IMG/VR virus record: IMGVR_UViG_3300049218_000295
Location: 104,949-168,948 of that record
Length of the DNA stretch: 64,000 bases
DNA from: a virus
Strand: one strand, 5' to 3'
Positions 41,769 through 48,536 of the stretch are shown here, in pieces; position 1 is the stretch's first letter; the number at the start of each line of letters is the position of its first letter. A program made the translations under genes and the position numbers. A model generated the notes under the pieces. The model was not told where the DNA came from and made no database searches. It was given only the letters and a program-made list of their open reading frames with translations.

Positions 41769-41984
41769 CTAGTTGGCTGGTCGCGGCAAAACCACATCCA
41801 ATATCTTCTGCCGATATTCTAGTCGAACCCGCTCGCGGTTCATCCAGTCAGAGGCGTCAACATCTGAGGTCTCAATACTTGCCACGCCGCGAATCATGAG
41901 CACCGCGTTCTTGATGGCCTCAAAGTCATCATCGCGAAGGTCCTTTTCTAGCACAACTGTAAAGCCTTTAATCCGGTCAGTCAT
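41769..41984 (-). CDS. Conserved small phage-type protein
   Basis: A 71-aa alpha/beta protein (DRIKGFTVVLEKDLRDDDFEAIKNAVLMIRGVASIE) of a type common as a small conserved gene in large phages. TAG stop. The ATG overlaps the upstream stop (TGA) by 4 nt. Confidence 0.7.
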   Translation of the reverse strand: MTDRIKGFTVVLEKDLRDDDFEAIKNAVLMIRGVASIETSDVDASDWMNRERVRLEYRQKILDVVLPRPAN

Positions 41985-42166
41985 TTCAGGCACTCCGGTT
42001 TCACCAGTTCGCGGACCGTTTCCGAGACCTGCGACTCGTAGCCAAACTTGTAATGATACCACCGTTGGAGCCGCCAGCCGCCGTAAGCGACGGCAGAAAA
42101 CACACCAACAATAATCAAAAAGGTGGCAGCGGTGCCGAAAATTTCTAGCCGAGTTACTTTACTCAC
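41981..42166 (-). CDS. Small membrane protein
   Basis: A 61-aa protein with one transmembrane helix at about residues 9-29 and a charged C-terminal tail. Start overlaps the upstream stop, so it belongs to the 43221-41769 operon. Confidence 0.65.
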   Translation of the reverse strand: MSKVTRLEIFGTAATFLIIVGVFSAVAYGGWRLQRWYHYKFGYESQVSETVRELVKPECLK

Positions 42167-43221
42167 AGTACAACCTGCCTTTCGGTATCGGTTGGCAATT
42201 GTGGGAGGTCGAGATCATCTTCATCGGCGTTGAAGGAAGTGATTTCTTTGTGCTCCGGAAGATGCCCAGATTTGAGTTTGTGGTTCAAGACCTCAATGAT
42301 CATATTATAAATGAGACCATGGTTCATGGTGCTGGCACTCAGCATTTCTTTCATGCGTGAATTGCGGAGTAGACCATGCAAGCCTTCAATTTTGTTTTCA
42401 AACTTACCGAAATCGAAGGTGCCCTTGGTATCAAGGAAGTTGTTAATTACCACATGAGACCAAGCCAGGAAGAAACCCCGGCGATAGGCGGTCGCTTTAT
42501 GATCGTAGTCGCCGAAGATTTCAGCGGTCTGCTTGAGAAAGTTCCGCACTGCGAAGTCGATGAGCAAAATCTGGCGCGGGTCATGGTCTTCTTGCAGGAA
42601 GTTTTTCAGGCGACGTCCAGTAGGTACTGATTCCAAAAAGGCCCCAGAACTTAACTTGCGCGAAATCCAGAGCACCACTGGGCAGTAAGTGCTCAGAGTC
42701 AACCCATTGGCGGTGCTGTTCACCGAAAGTGGGAGAGCCATGTTTTTGCGACCGGTCGTCATTTGCTGTCGAATAAGGTCTGCAATAGGCCCGGTGTAAG
42801 ACTTGGCCAACTCACCGAAAGTGAGCTTTGAAGGCTCCGAGTTGAATTGGTGGAATAGCCGAATTTCTTCATTGAGGTCGATGTTTACATAGAGTTCGAC
42901 CGGTAGCTTATAGTCGAGCACGCCGCTGTCTTTCAAAGCCCAAATGCGCTGTTGACCGTCGATGACGTGGAATTCGCCATCCAGAACGAAGTCATCGGTG
43001 CCGCGCTGGGTTTTGCCAATTAGATTAAGCTTCACGCTGTCGATGGGCAAGCCTTTGCGATAAATGTCGACCAGAGCATTAATCTTTTTCCGCCGTAGAA
43101 TGCGTTCGCGCTGATAAGCGGGAATCCACTCTTCCTTAAAGCCCTGAATAAGCTCCTTGGAATTGATGTACCCAATCATCCGGTCCTTGCCGAAACTCAC
43201 TCCATAGAAATAGTAAAGCAT
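42163..43221 (-). CDS. DGQQR-domain (DUF262/DndB-like) protein
   Basis: A 352-aa protein with the ParB/DGQHR-type signature HVIDGQQRIWAL (about residues 87-98) preceded by an AYQRERIL segment, then a long helical region. Relatives include DUF262 defence proteins and DndB. AGGAGGG lies 8 nt before the ATG. Could be a nucleotide-dependent regulator or anti-defence factor; function inferred only at family level. Confidence 0.75.
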   Translation of the reverse strand: MLYYFYGVSFGKDRMIGYINSKELIQGFKEEWIPAYQRERILRRKKINALVDIYRKGLPIDSVKLNLIGKTQRGTDDFVLDGEFHVIDGQQRIWALKDSGVLDYKLPVELYVNIDLNEEIRLFHQFNSEPSKLTFGELAKSYTGPIADLIRQQMTTGRKNMALPLSVNSTANGLTLSTYCPVVLWISRKLSSGAFLESVPTGRRLKNFLQEDHDPRQILLIDFAVRNFLKQTAEIFGDYDHKATAYRRGFFLAWSHVVINNFLDTKGTFDFGKFENKIEGLHGLLRNSRMKEMLSASTMNHGLIYNMIIEVLNHKLKSGHLPEHKEITSFNADEDDLDLPQLPTDTERQVVL

Positions 43222-43286
43222 CGCTCACGCCCTCCTGGTATAGCGCATTTTTACAGGAGTTTCTATGAGTGCAGCGCGTTAAGAAA

Positions 43287-43361
43287 TGGCGGGGGTACGG
43301 GGAAATCGAACCCCGAATCGCTGATAGACAATCAGCCGTTATACCATTTAACTATACCCCC
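43287..43361 (-). tRNA. tRNA-Asp(GUC)
   Basis: Acceptor GGGGGTA/TACCCCC, anticodon stem GCTGA/TCAGC with loop TTGTCTA, G73 as expected for Asp, CCA. The T-loop is one base longer than usual. Confidence 0.9.
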
Positions 43362-43401
43362 AAACTTTTCGATATCATTTTGGTAAAAAGGGAGTACCAA
43401 A

Positions 43402-43824
43402 ATGGTGTGTTCCATCAAAGGTTGCAGTAAGCCGAGTGTGAACAGTGAATTCTGCGAGTATCACTACGCTTGTATTTATTCCACTAAGGGTGCTAAGCGT
43501 GGCGACCGGAAACCAAAAAAGCCAAAACCGGTAGCCATGGTAGTACCGGAGCCAGTTGTTAAAGTTGCTCCGCCGACTAACTCCATCTATTCAAAATTCC
43601 TGCCAGTCAATAGCGTCATCAAGGAAATCCCGAAAATTGGGACCTTTGAAGAAGAGGAATTCGAGGCGAGTCTCGCAAAAGAGAAGAATTCAGCGGCGGG
43701 TCAGGAAATCCGAAATTGCCGAAAATGCGGCAAGGTGATAATTGAACGTTTACGCCATTGCCGGACCTGTGAACCCCACCACAGTAGTTTGTTCCACAGC
43801 GACGGCAATTGGGTCTACTCCTAA
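43402..43824 (+). CDS. Two-zinc-finger protein
   Basis: A 140-aa protein with a Cys/His cluster at the N-terminus (CSIKGCSKP, CEYHYAC) and a second at the C-terminus (CRKCG, HCRTCEPHH), joined by a Pro/Val-rich linker. Probably nucleic-acid or protein binding. Converges on the antitoxin-like gene with a 4-nt overlap. Confidence 0.68.
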   Translation: MVCSIKGCSKPSVNSEFCEYHYACIYSTKGAKRGDRKPKKPKPVAMVVPEPVVKVAPPTNSIYSKFLPVNSVIKEIPKIGTFEEEEFEASLAKEKNSAAGQEIRNCRKCGKVIIERLRHCRTCEPHHSSLFHSDGNWVYS

Positions 43825-44009
43825 GAGTAAATTCCTTCTTCAATTCGGCCAAGAACAGCAAGAATGTGCTCGCGGCCATGCTCTGTTTCAAGTAGGTCAA
43901 GCGGCTTTTTGTCGTCAAGTTCAGGGCGTGCGCGGTCCAACCAGCCATAGGCTGTGCGGCTACTACCAAAGATTCGAATAGCTTCGTTGATGACGAATTC
44001 TTTTGTCAT
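43821..44009 (-). CDS. MbcA/ParS/Xre antitoxin-like protein (DUF2384)
   Basis: A 62-aa protein matching the toxin-binding domain of RES-Xre antitoxins: AYGWLDRARPELDDKKPLDLL then TEHGREHILAVLGRIEEG. No RES-type toxin gene adjoins it. It may neutralise a host toxin or act as a regulator. TAG stop. Confidence 0.78.
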   Translation of the reverse strand: MTKEFVINEAIRIFGSSRTAYGWLDRARPELDDKKPLDLLETEHGREHILAVLGRIEEGIYS

Positions 44010-44010
44010 C

Positions 44011-44208
44011 CTATCCCCGAAACTTCTTAGGTGTAACTGAAGCGCTATTGTCACCCCTAATCTTATAGCTGCCATGTGCAACAATGGCCTTGGGCGATTC
44101 AGTACCACACTTCTCGCAGGGCACCGTTTCGCGGACTGCGCTAATGCGCTGAGTAAGCTCTTCAGTCTCGGCTTCACATTTCGGGCAACGATAGACGGTA
44201 ATTGGCAT
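44011..44208 (-). CDS. FmdB-type zinc-ribbon protein
   Basis: A 65-aa protein: PITVYRCPKCEAETEEL then CEKCGTESPKAI, the FmdB/CxxC_CXXC_SSSS arrangement. One nt upstream of the antitoxin-like gene. TAG stop. Confidence 0.82.
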   Translation of the reverse strand: MPITVYRCPKCEAETEELTQRISAVRETVPCEKCGTESPKAIVAHGSYKIRGDNSASVTPKKFRG

Positions 44209-44224
44209 ACTATTCAATATAATT

Positions 44225-44299
44225 TGGTGGGGGAGCTTGGGCTTGAACCAAGGTGAGAAGGATTGCTCCAACTGAGTAAGTCTGCTACTCTACTCCCCC
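44225..44299 (-). tRNA. Aberrant tRNA-like gene
   Basis: Perfect acceptor GGGGGAG/CTCCCCC, T-arm CTTGG/CCAAG with TTCAAGC, A73 and CCA. The middle does not fold normally: a 17-nt stem-loop GAGTA/TACTC follows the acceptor directly and a D-arm-like CTCAGTTGGAG comes after it, as if the two arms were exchanged. No reliable anticodon. Confidence 0.55.
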
Positions 44300-44305
44300 A
44301 TAAAT

Positions 44306-44431
44306 GCCACTGTAAGTGAAGAACCCTTTTACGTGCTTTAACCGCTAAGCTACCTGCCGACAAGCGGCAGGGCCAGGATTCGAACCTGGCGTCCCGATCT
44401 CCAAAAGATGAAAGATTCTACGGAGAGTGGC
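44306..44431. ncRNA. Stem element A with permuted tRNA
   Basis: Closed by GCCACT/AGTGGC. On the minus strand the insert reads T-arm (CCAGG/CCTGG, TTCGAAT), then CCTGCCG, a CTTGT loop, CGGCAGG, then a D-arm (TAGCTTAGCGGTTAAAGC). The tRNA 3' half thus precedes the 5' half and the acceptor stem is closed by a 5-nt loop. The inner helix on the minus strand is AGAATC/GGTTCT. Confidence 0.7.
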
Positions 44432-44463
44432 GAAACAAAATCCTTTTACAGAAAACTGGAGGT

Positions 44464-44523
44464 GCCACTGTAAATCTCGAAGCGGTTTTATCGTTGCAAG
44501 ATGAACGCTTCAAATAGAGTGGC
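44464..44523. ncRNA. Stem element B
   Basis: Simple copy of 60 nt: outer helix GCCACT/AGTGGC, middle helix GAAGCG/CGCTTC, inner helix TTTATC/GATGAA. Confidence 0.72.
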
Positions 44524-44538
44524 GAATAGAAAATTGTT

Positions 44539-44596
44539 GCTACTGTAGAATCCTAAGCTTGTTTATCCCCAAGATGAAGGCTTAAGAAAGAGTAGC
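44539..44596. ncRNA. Stem element C
   Basis: Simple copy of 58 nt: outer helix GCTACT/AGTAGC (compensatory change relative to copy B), middle TAAGC/GCTTA, inner TTTATC/GATGAA. Confidence 0.72.
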
Positions 44597-44613
44597 GAAT
44601 TAAAATTTTATGG

Positions 44614-44817
44614 TCAACTGTTGTTATCTTCAGCGATCTGTTCTAGGTCCTTTTTGTTGAGGGGCTCTTTTGAAAAGATGAAGCCATACATGTCGGAACC
44701 CTCAAAAGTCGGGTCCTCATACACGTGGCCTCCAAAGAACTTTGCGACTGTCTTTAGATCGCCAATCTCTGGTTGTTCTTTCCAATCCCAACTAATTGCT
44801 ACAGTGTCTTTTGCCAT
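44614..44817 (-). CDS. Small unknown protein
   Basis: A 67-aa acidic alpha/beta protein (MAKDTVAISWDWKEQPE start). Lies between stem element C and the insert-bearing tRNA. No family recognised. Confidence 0.6.
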   Translation of the reverse strand: MAKDTVAISWDWKEQPEIGDLKTVAKFFGGHVYEDPTFEGSDMYGFIFSKEPLNKKDLEQIAEDNNS

Positions 44818-44833
44818 ATCCTTTTATAAATTA

Positions 44834-44958
44834 TGGTCGGGGGAGAAGGAGTCGAACCCCCATCTTCGCTCAACTGCTAAGAGCGTGTTCTCATGCACCA
44901 ACTCGGACGATGCGGGCAGTCGCATCTCGCTGTTGCATTACCGTTAAACTATCCCCCG
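44834..44958 (-). tRNA. tRNA-like gene with ~48-nt insertion
   Basis: Acceptor CGGGGGA/TCCCCCG, A73, CCA, T-arm GGGGG/CCTTC with TTCGACT, and a D-loop TAACGGTAA. Between D-arm and a CGCTC/GAGCG arm with a 9-nt loop lies an extra domain holding a GATGCG/CGCATC hairpin and an ATGCA/TGCAT closing pair. It could be an intron or an additional arm. The anticodon cannot be assigned. Confidence 0.6.
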
Positions 44959-44964
44959 AAAAAT

Positions 44965-45026
44965 GCCACTGTAGAACCCACGAGCCGGTTTTCATTTAAC
45001 AGATGAAAGCTCGCAGAAAGAGTGGC
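44965..45026. ncRNA. Stem element D
   Basis: Simple copy of 62 nt: outer helix GCCACT/AGTGGC, middle CGAGC/GCTCG, inner TTTCAT/ATGAAA. Confidence 0.72.
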
Positions 45027-45032
45027 GAAAAG

Positions 45033-45584
45033 TTATTGGATATGGCCGAGCCTTTTGGCCTCAGCCATTACTAAAGCGATGCGTGGGTCATTCCAGTACT
45101 GTTGATAAAGCACAGGCCCAAGCAACCTTTTAATGTTTACGAATTCTTGTTCAAAGGAATGCGACTGAGCATTGAAGAACCAACCAATTTTAGAAACATT
45201 TAGTTGACCGGCTAGAAACTTAAAGCCATTTATAGTGGGTCGATACTTGCCCAGTTTAGCGACTTTCAAAGGCACTTGTGGTTCAACTAATTCCCAGTGA
45301 TTCAATTGGGCGAAGGTGGTTCCGGCGGTATCTTTACGGCGTTTGGCTATGCACATGTTTGCTGGAATAAACTGCGCAGGAGTTTGTTGATTTTGCACTA
45401 CAATAAATAGGCCTTCCGCCATGGCTTTCGTAAATCGGTGCGGGTATAGACCTTCATCTCTGCCGGTACTGGAAATCACACGTTTATGACTAAGGATATT
45501 GGCTCTCTGCTCTAAAACCACATCTTTGTATAGTCTATGCCCGTTCATCTGAATGTCCAAATCGGAAAGTGTATGGTCTATCAT
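45033..45584 (-). CDS. Unknown protein, 183 aa
   Basis: Soluble protein; residues about 115-140 (GKYRPTINGFKFLAGQLNVSK) look like a winged-helix or fragment common in phage proteins of unknown role. It lies inside the RNA locus; no domain clearly recognised. Confidence 0.6.
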   Translation of the reverse strand: MIDHTLSDLDIQMNGHRLYKDVVLEQRANILSHKRVISSTGRDEGLYPHRFTKAMAEGLFIVVQNQQTPAQFIPANMCIAKRRKDTAGTTFAQLNHWELVEPQVPLKVAKLGKYRPTINGFKFLAGQLNVSKIGWFFNAQSHSFEQEFVNIKRLLGPVLYQQYWNDPRIALVMAEAKRLGHIQ

Positions 45585-45704
45585 CTTGGTTCTCCCAAAT
45601 GTCTTTTATAGCATATAATACCCAAATCGACTTCTTACAACCACCACATGAACATGAGGCCTTTTCCTGCCATCAGAGGACAACATTGACATTACACCTT
45701 TTAT

Positions 45705-45801
45705 GGAGCACTCAGTCTAGCTGGCTGGATTCGAACCAGCGCTCCCTTCGTCCCAAACGAAGTGCGATACCAGACTTCGCCACAGCTAGACTCAGTGCTC
45801 C
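45705..45801. repeat. 19-bp stem enclosing tRNA-Pro
   Basis: 45705-45723 and 45783-45801 are inverted repeats with a single C-C mismatch (45713/45793). The inner 7 bp are the tRNA acceptor stem; the outer 12 extend it beyond the mature tRNA. Confidence 0.85.
45716..45789 (-). tRNA. tRNA-Pro(UGG), no encoded CCA
   Basis: Acceptor CTAGCTG/CAGCTAG, anticodon stem CTTCG/CGAAG with loop TTTGGGA, T-arm GCTGG/CCAGC, A73. CCA is absent. Embedded in an extended 19-bp stem. Confidence 0.88.
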
Positions 45802-45824
45802 AGAAAATGGTTCCCGTGGAAATG

Positions 45825-45981
45825 TTGTGACCCTCGGGACAGGTTGTGAGCCTCCCAGTTAACTAGCCATTCGGGACTTTCAGAGGACTTCTCAGTCAGG
45901 TTTCCCTGCATTGCCCCTTACGATCTTGTTCCGAACCCCCTAGTTCAGTTCACTACCGTTTAAAAATCACGGCGGTCACGA
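45825..45981. ncRNA. Possible structured RNA, ~155 nt
   Basis: TTGTGACC at the left end can pair with GGTCACGA at the right end (last T-G wobble, TA). The gene-free interior is GC-rich with short pairings such as GAAC/GTTC. Sits between tRNA-Pro and stem element F. Weakly supported. Confidence 0.35.
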
Positions 45982-45986
45982 AGTTT

Positions 45987-46102
45987 GCTACTATAATCTC
46001 AAAACCCAGACCTTGCGGTTTTCATGGGTGCGGAATCGAACCGCCCCGGCCTCTGCCGGTGCCGCCAATAGGCCCCGTGATGAAGGGTTTCAAAAGAGTA
46101 GC
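45987..46102. ncRNA. Stem element F with tRNA-like insert
   Basis: Outer helix GCTACT/AGTAGC, middle AAACCC/GGGTTT, inner TTCAT/ATGAA. The minus-strand insert has a D-arm-like CCTATTGGCGG, a CCGGC/GCCGG hairpin with only a 4-nt loop (AGAG) where the anticodon arm would be, and a T-arm GCGG/CCGC with TTCGATT. A tRNA mimic without an anticodon loop. Confidence 0.65.
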
Positions 46103-46112
46103 GAATTGGCTT

Positions 46113-46337
46113 TTATAGCTTCAATCGTTTATGGACCTCGTCCCAGTAGACTCGTCCATGAACTTCGACTACAGCCTCTTCTAGGCGTGAGAGAATTGTC
46201 TTCTCTTTCCATCCCGACTTGAGGCCTTCCTTCACAAACTCGCCGTAAGCGACGACGTAGCCCTGTGAGTGTAAAGTGTCCAACAGAACAGCTAATGGTA
46301 AGCCATGTGTGTCGTAGAGCTTAAAGAGCCCTGACAC
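46113..46337 (-). CDS. Small protein resembling an AlaRS segment
   Basis: A 74-aa protein. The start LFKLYDTHGLPLAVLLD resembles the KLYDTYGFPxEL segment of alanyl-tRNA synthetase; the rest is helical and basic. Too short to be an enzyme. Inside the tRNA locus; homology is a suggestion only. Confidence 0.5.
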   Translation of the reverse strand: MSGLFKLYDTHGLPLAVLLDTLHSQGYVVAYGEFVKEGLKSGWKEKTILSRLEEAVVEVHGRVYWDEVHKRLKL

Positions 46338-46421
46338 TACCGGTCGCTGATCCTCGGTGATCCCGATTTGATTTAATAACTTGCCCCCATATGAGTACCC
46401 TCCTTAAAGATACTGTTGTTT

Positions 46422-46535
46422 GCCACTGTAAAGATGGAACCCGCATTTGTACTGGCGTCCTATCCAATTAGACTATTTTCACGGGATTCGAACCCGATTT
46501 CCAGTTGGATTGATGAAAGATTCCTAGAGAGTGGC
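46422..46535. ncRNA. Stem element E with rearranged tRNA
   Basis: Outer helix GCCACT/AGTGGC. On the minus strand the insert runs ACTGG (anticodon-stem 3' strand), T-arm CGGG/CCCG with TTCGAAT, a short TGAAAATA link, D-arm GTCTAATTGGATAGGAC, then CCAGT (anticodon-stem 5' strand). The acceptor stem is missing and the halves are permuted. Confidence 0.65.
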
Positions 46536-46552
46536 GATACTTAAAAAAGTGT

Positions 46553-46741
46553 ATGGGCTGTACGCAAGAACAAGAGCTTAAAAGCTGTTTCGGTCGACTA
46601 CGAATAGACTATGAGCAAGTCCTCCCAAATAGAGGAATTGCGCTAGTACCCGGTTCCACTTCGGGCATCCGGGTCGGTGATGTGGTCTTCTGCTTCTCGG
46701 GGTCGACCTTTATTGGGTATGTCAACATCAATGGTGACTAA
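46553..46741 (+). CDS. Small unknown protein
   Basis: A 62-aa protein ending in a beta-rich SH3-like segment (GIRVGDVVFCFSGSTFIGYVNING). Starts 17 nt after stem element E. Overlaps the next gene. Confidence 0.55.
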   Translation: MGCTQEQELKSCFGRLRIDYEQVLPNRGIALVPGSTSGIRVGDVVFCFSGSTFIGYVNINGD

Positions 46742-47324
46742 TGCTGACTTCATTCAACTGCTTGGGCAATCCGTCGACAAGGCCATTGTCAATGGAGGCG
46801 GCGGGGCTGGTGGCCAGATTGTGGCTGTTTACGACGGCTTTGCCCTCACCAGTCACGGCGAGAGGGTGCCATTGCCGCCAGAGACGGGTCTCACCGTGAG
46901 TATTTGCGAAATCACTGGCCGCCCTGATAAAGTGATTTATGGTATCACTGACCGACCAACAATGATCATACGTATGAACTATTCAGGGGGTTTCAATCTA
47001 CTGATTGAGGACTATGCCCGGTTTCCAAATCACATTGAATTGCACGGCGACATTGAGGAAGGTCGCTACCGGATTGTCCAAGCCGATACCCAGGAAGAGC
47101 TTGATGAGTATGGGCGTAGCCTAAATGTTGCTGTAAGTCGTAGTCTATCTGAGCTTCTAAAGTCACAATGCCCAAACGGCCATAAGTGGCACTACTGCCC
47201 AACCCATAATACGCTACAAATGAATTCAGGCCACGATAAAGTTACCCAAAGCGAGGGCGGGAAATGCCTGGGAGCGACGGTGGCTCCTTTCGAAGGCGAC
47301 CAGGACCGAAGCGATAATTGCTGA
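46719..47324 (+). CDS. Unknown protein, ~200 aa
   Basis: Start at ATG 46719 or 46731 (overlapping the previous gene). Contains a Gly-rich loop (NGGGGAGG), a beta-rich middle and a Cys/His-rich stretch (CPNGHKWHYCPTH) that may bind zinc near residues 157-169. Its 3' end borders the large ornate RNA region. Confidence 0.55.
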   Translation: MSTSMVTNADFIQLLGQSVDKAIVNGGGGAGGQIVAVYDGFALTSHGERVPLPPETGLTVSICEITGRPDKVIYGITDRPTMIIRMNYSGGFNLLIEDYARFPNHIELHGDIEEGRYRIVQADTQEELDEYGRSLNVAVSRSLSELLKSQCPNGHKWHYCPTHNTLQMNSGHDKVTQSEGGKCLGATVAPFEGDQDRSDNC

Positions 47325-47950
47325 AGTAGAAGGTCTGTGTTATTTTACGCCCATTGGCTCACGGAAACGTGGTTGCCGGTCTCACATAAGTAAAAATGGG
47401 CGGAGCCCTCACATTGCATGACAGCTCCGCCCGTTGTCAAGGCCCGAGGAATTCTTGGTGGATATTCCTCGGGCCGTTTGACAAGCGCCAAAAACTATGT
47501 TCATGAGTTGGATCAGGTGGATTTGACCTCTGGAATTTCCGCACCGCAAGGGCCTGTGGCCCCCTATTGGTTTAGCTTATCCCCGTCTGTCCACCCGGCC
47601 AGGGTATCGGACTCGATAGGGTCTCAGCGGATTTTCCACTCACTGCTTGTAAATTCAAAAACTCTTCTGCAAACTTAGTCCCCCAATACGTTTGAGGCCG
47701 GTGTTGGATCTCTCCAAACCGGCCTCGAATTCCTTCAAAACTTTTTAATCTTGTTGATTAAGTTTTGAGATCCTCCAAAGCCGATTCGTTCCCGAGTTTA
47801 CCGGGGCGACGATCCAGGCACATAATCGCGACTGCCACTGCTGGCAACGCGTGCGTCTTATGTAATCTGGTTGTTAGCTTTATCGATCCCATTTGTTTTA
47901 CCTAATCTCCTGTGGCCTTTTATGGTCCACTGGATTGTTCTAACATGAAA
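47325..47950. ncRNA. Large ornate structured RNA candidate
   Basis: About 620 nt without a convincing gene, filled with hairpins. Clear ones: 47398-47406 with 47424-47432 (9 bp); 47434-47452 with 47464-47484 (12+7 bp, GT bulge); 47694-47708 with 47713-47726 (14 bp, G bulge); 47735-47750 with 47756-47768 (13 bp, TTT bulge); 47820-47825 with 47858-47863 enclosing TGCCA/TGGCA. CGCCCAT (47348-47354) competes for 47396-47402, and GGATCTC (47706-47712) competes with GAGATCC (47767-47773). Size, structure and place next to phage tRNAs recall ROOL and GOLLD RNAs; identity is unproved. Confidence 0.65.
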
Positions 47951-47971
47951 TCTAATATCGAGTCAATATTT

Positions 47972-48208
47972 CTATTTGCTCGTATATCTCGCTGCTTGTA
48001 CTGTGAGTTCTTCTAGCCGCTCGCAGAGACCCAATAATTGCTGATGCTCTTCTGAGGTGAGAGGCAAATTCTGATAAACTTTTTCTCGGAGAGGGAAAAT
48101 TTTGTTTCTGAGTTGTTGAGAACGACGGAGCAGCACTTCTTGATAGGGCAGCACTCCGATTTGGGCCAGAACTCTCCTTACCGATTCTGGACAAGAAGTA
48201 TCACTCAT
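47972..48208 (-). CDS. Small helical unknown protein, TAG stop
   Basis: A 78-aa helical protein (QNLPLTSEEHQQLLGLCERLEELT). Its start overlaps the upstream stop by 8 nt. Function unknown. Confidence 0.62.
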   Translation of the reverse strand: MSDTSCPESVRRVLAQIGVLPYQEVLLRRSQQLRNKIFPLREKVYQNLPLTSEEHQQLLGLCERLEELTVQAARYTSK

Positions 48209-48536
48209 CAGTAGTAGCTCCATTCTTGTATTCGAGATACGCGTTGAGGATGGCTTCAATATTCTCTCGGCCCACCGGATTAGCTGAGTGCACGTTGAAC
48301 TGAAAATCATCCGGAATTCGTACTTTTCCATCAAGATCAGCATCCACCAGCCATTTCGCAAAGCCATAACCGGATTCACTTTCAATATCGGAGCCTAAAT
48401 CGTGATCAAATGAGATATAAGAAGGGCACCCTGATTCCAGGACTACGGTCTTCGCTTCATCAACATTACGAACCACTACCCAGGAACGCTTGGTCTTAGG
48501 AACACGCTCGTCATCGATATAAAGTGACCAACTCAT
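48201..48536 (-). CDS. Receiver-like cPPR-domain protein
   Basis: A 111-aa protein matching the receiver domain associated with cyclic-phosphate processing: SLYIDDERVP at the start with the acidic pocket, ISFDHDLGSD, GYGFAKWLVD and FNVHSANPVGRENIEAILNAYL. Such domains occur in RNA-repair contexts, which fits the tRNA-rich genome. The start overlaps the upstream gene by 4 nt. Confidence 0.8.
   Translation of the reverse strand: MSWSLYIDDERVPKTKRSWVVVRNVDEAKTVVLESGCPSYISFDHDLGSDIESESGYGFAKWLVDADLDGKVRIPDDFQFNVHSANPVGRENIEAILNAYLEYKNGATTDE

Noticed and set aside
44306-46535. Hammerhead or other known self-cleaving ribozyme
   Set aside because: GATGA and GAA are present but not in the order and stem context required; no CUGANGA core, and no twister, pistol or HDV signature recognised.
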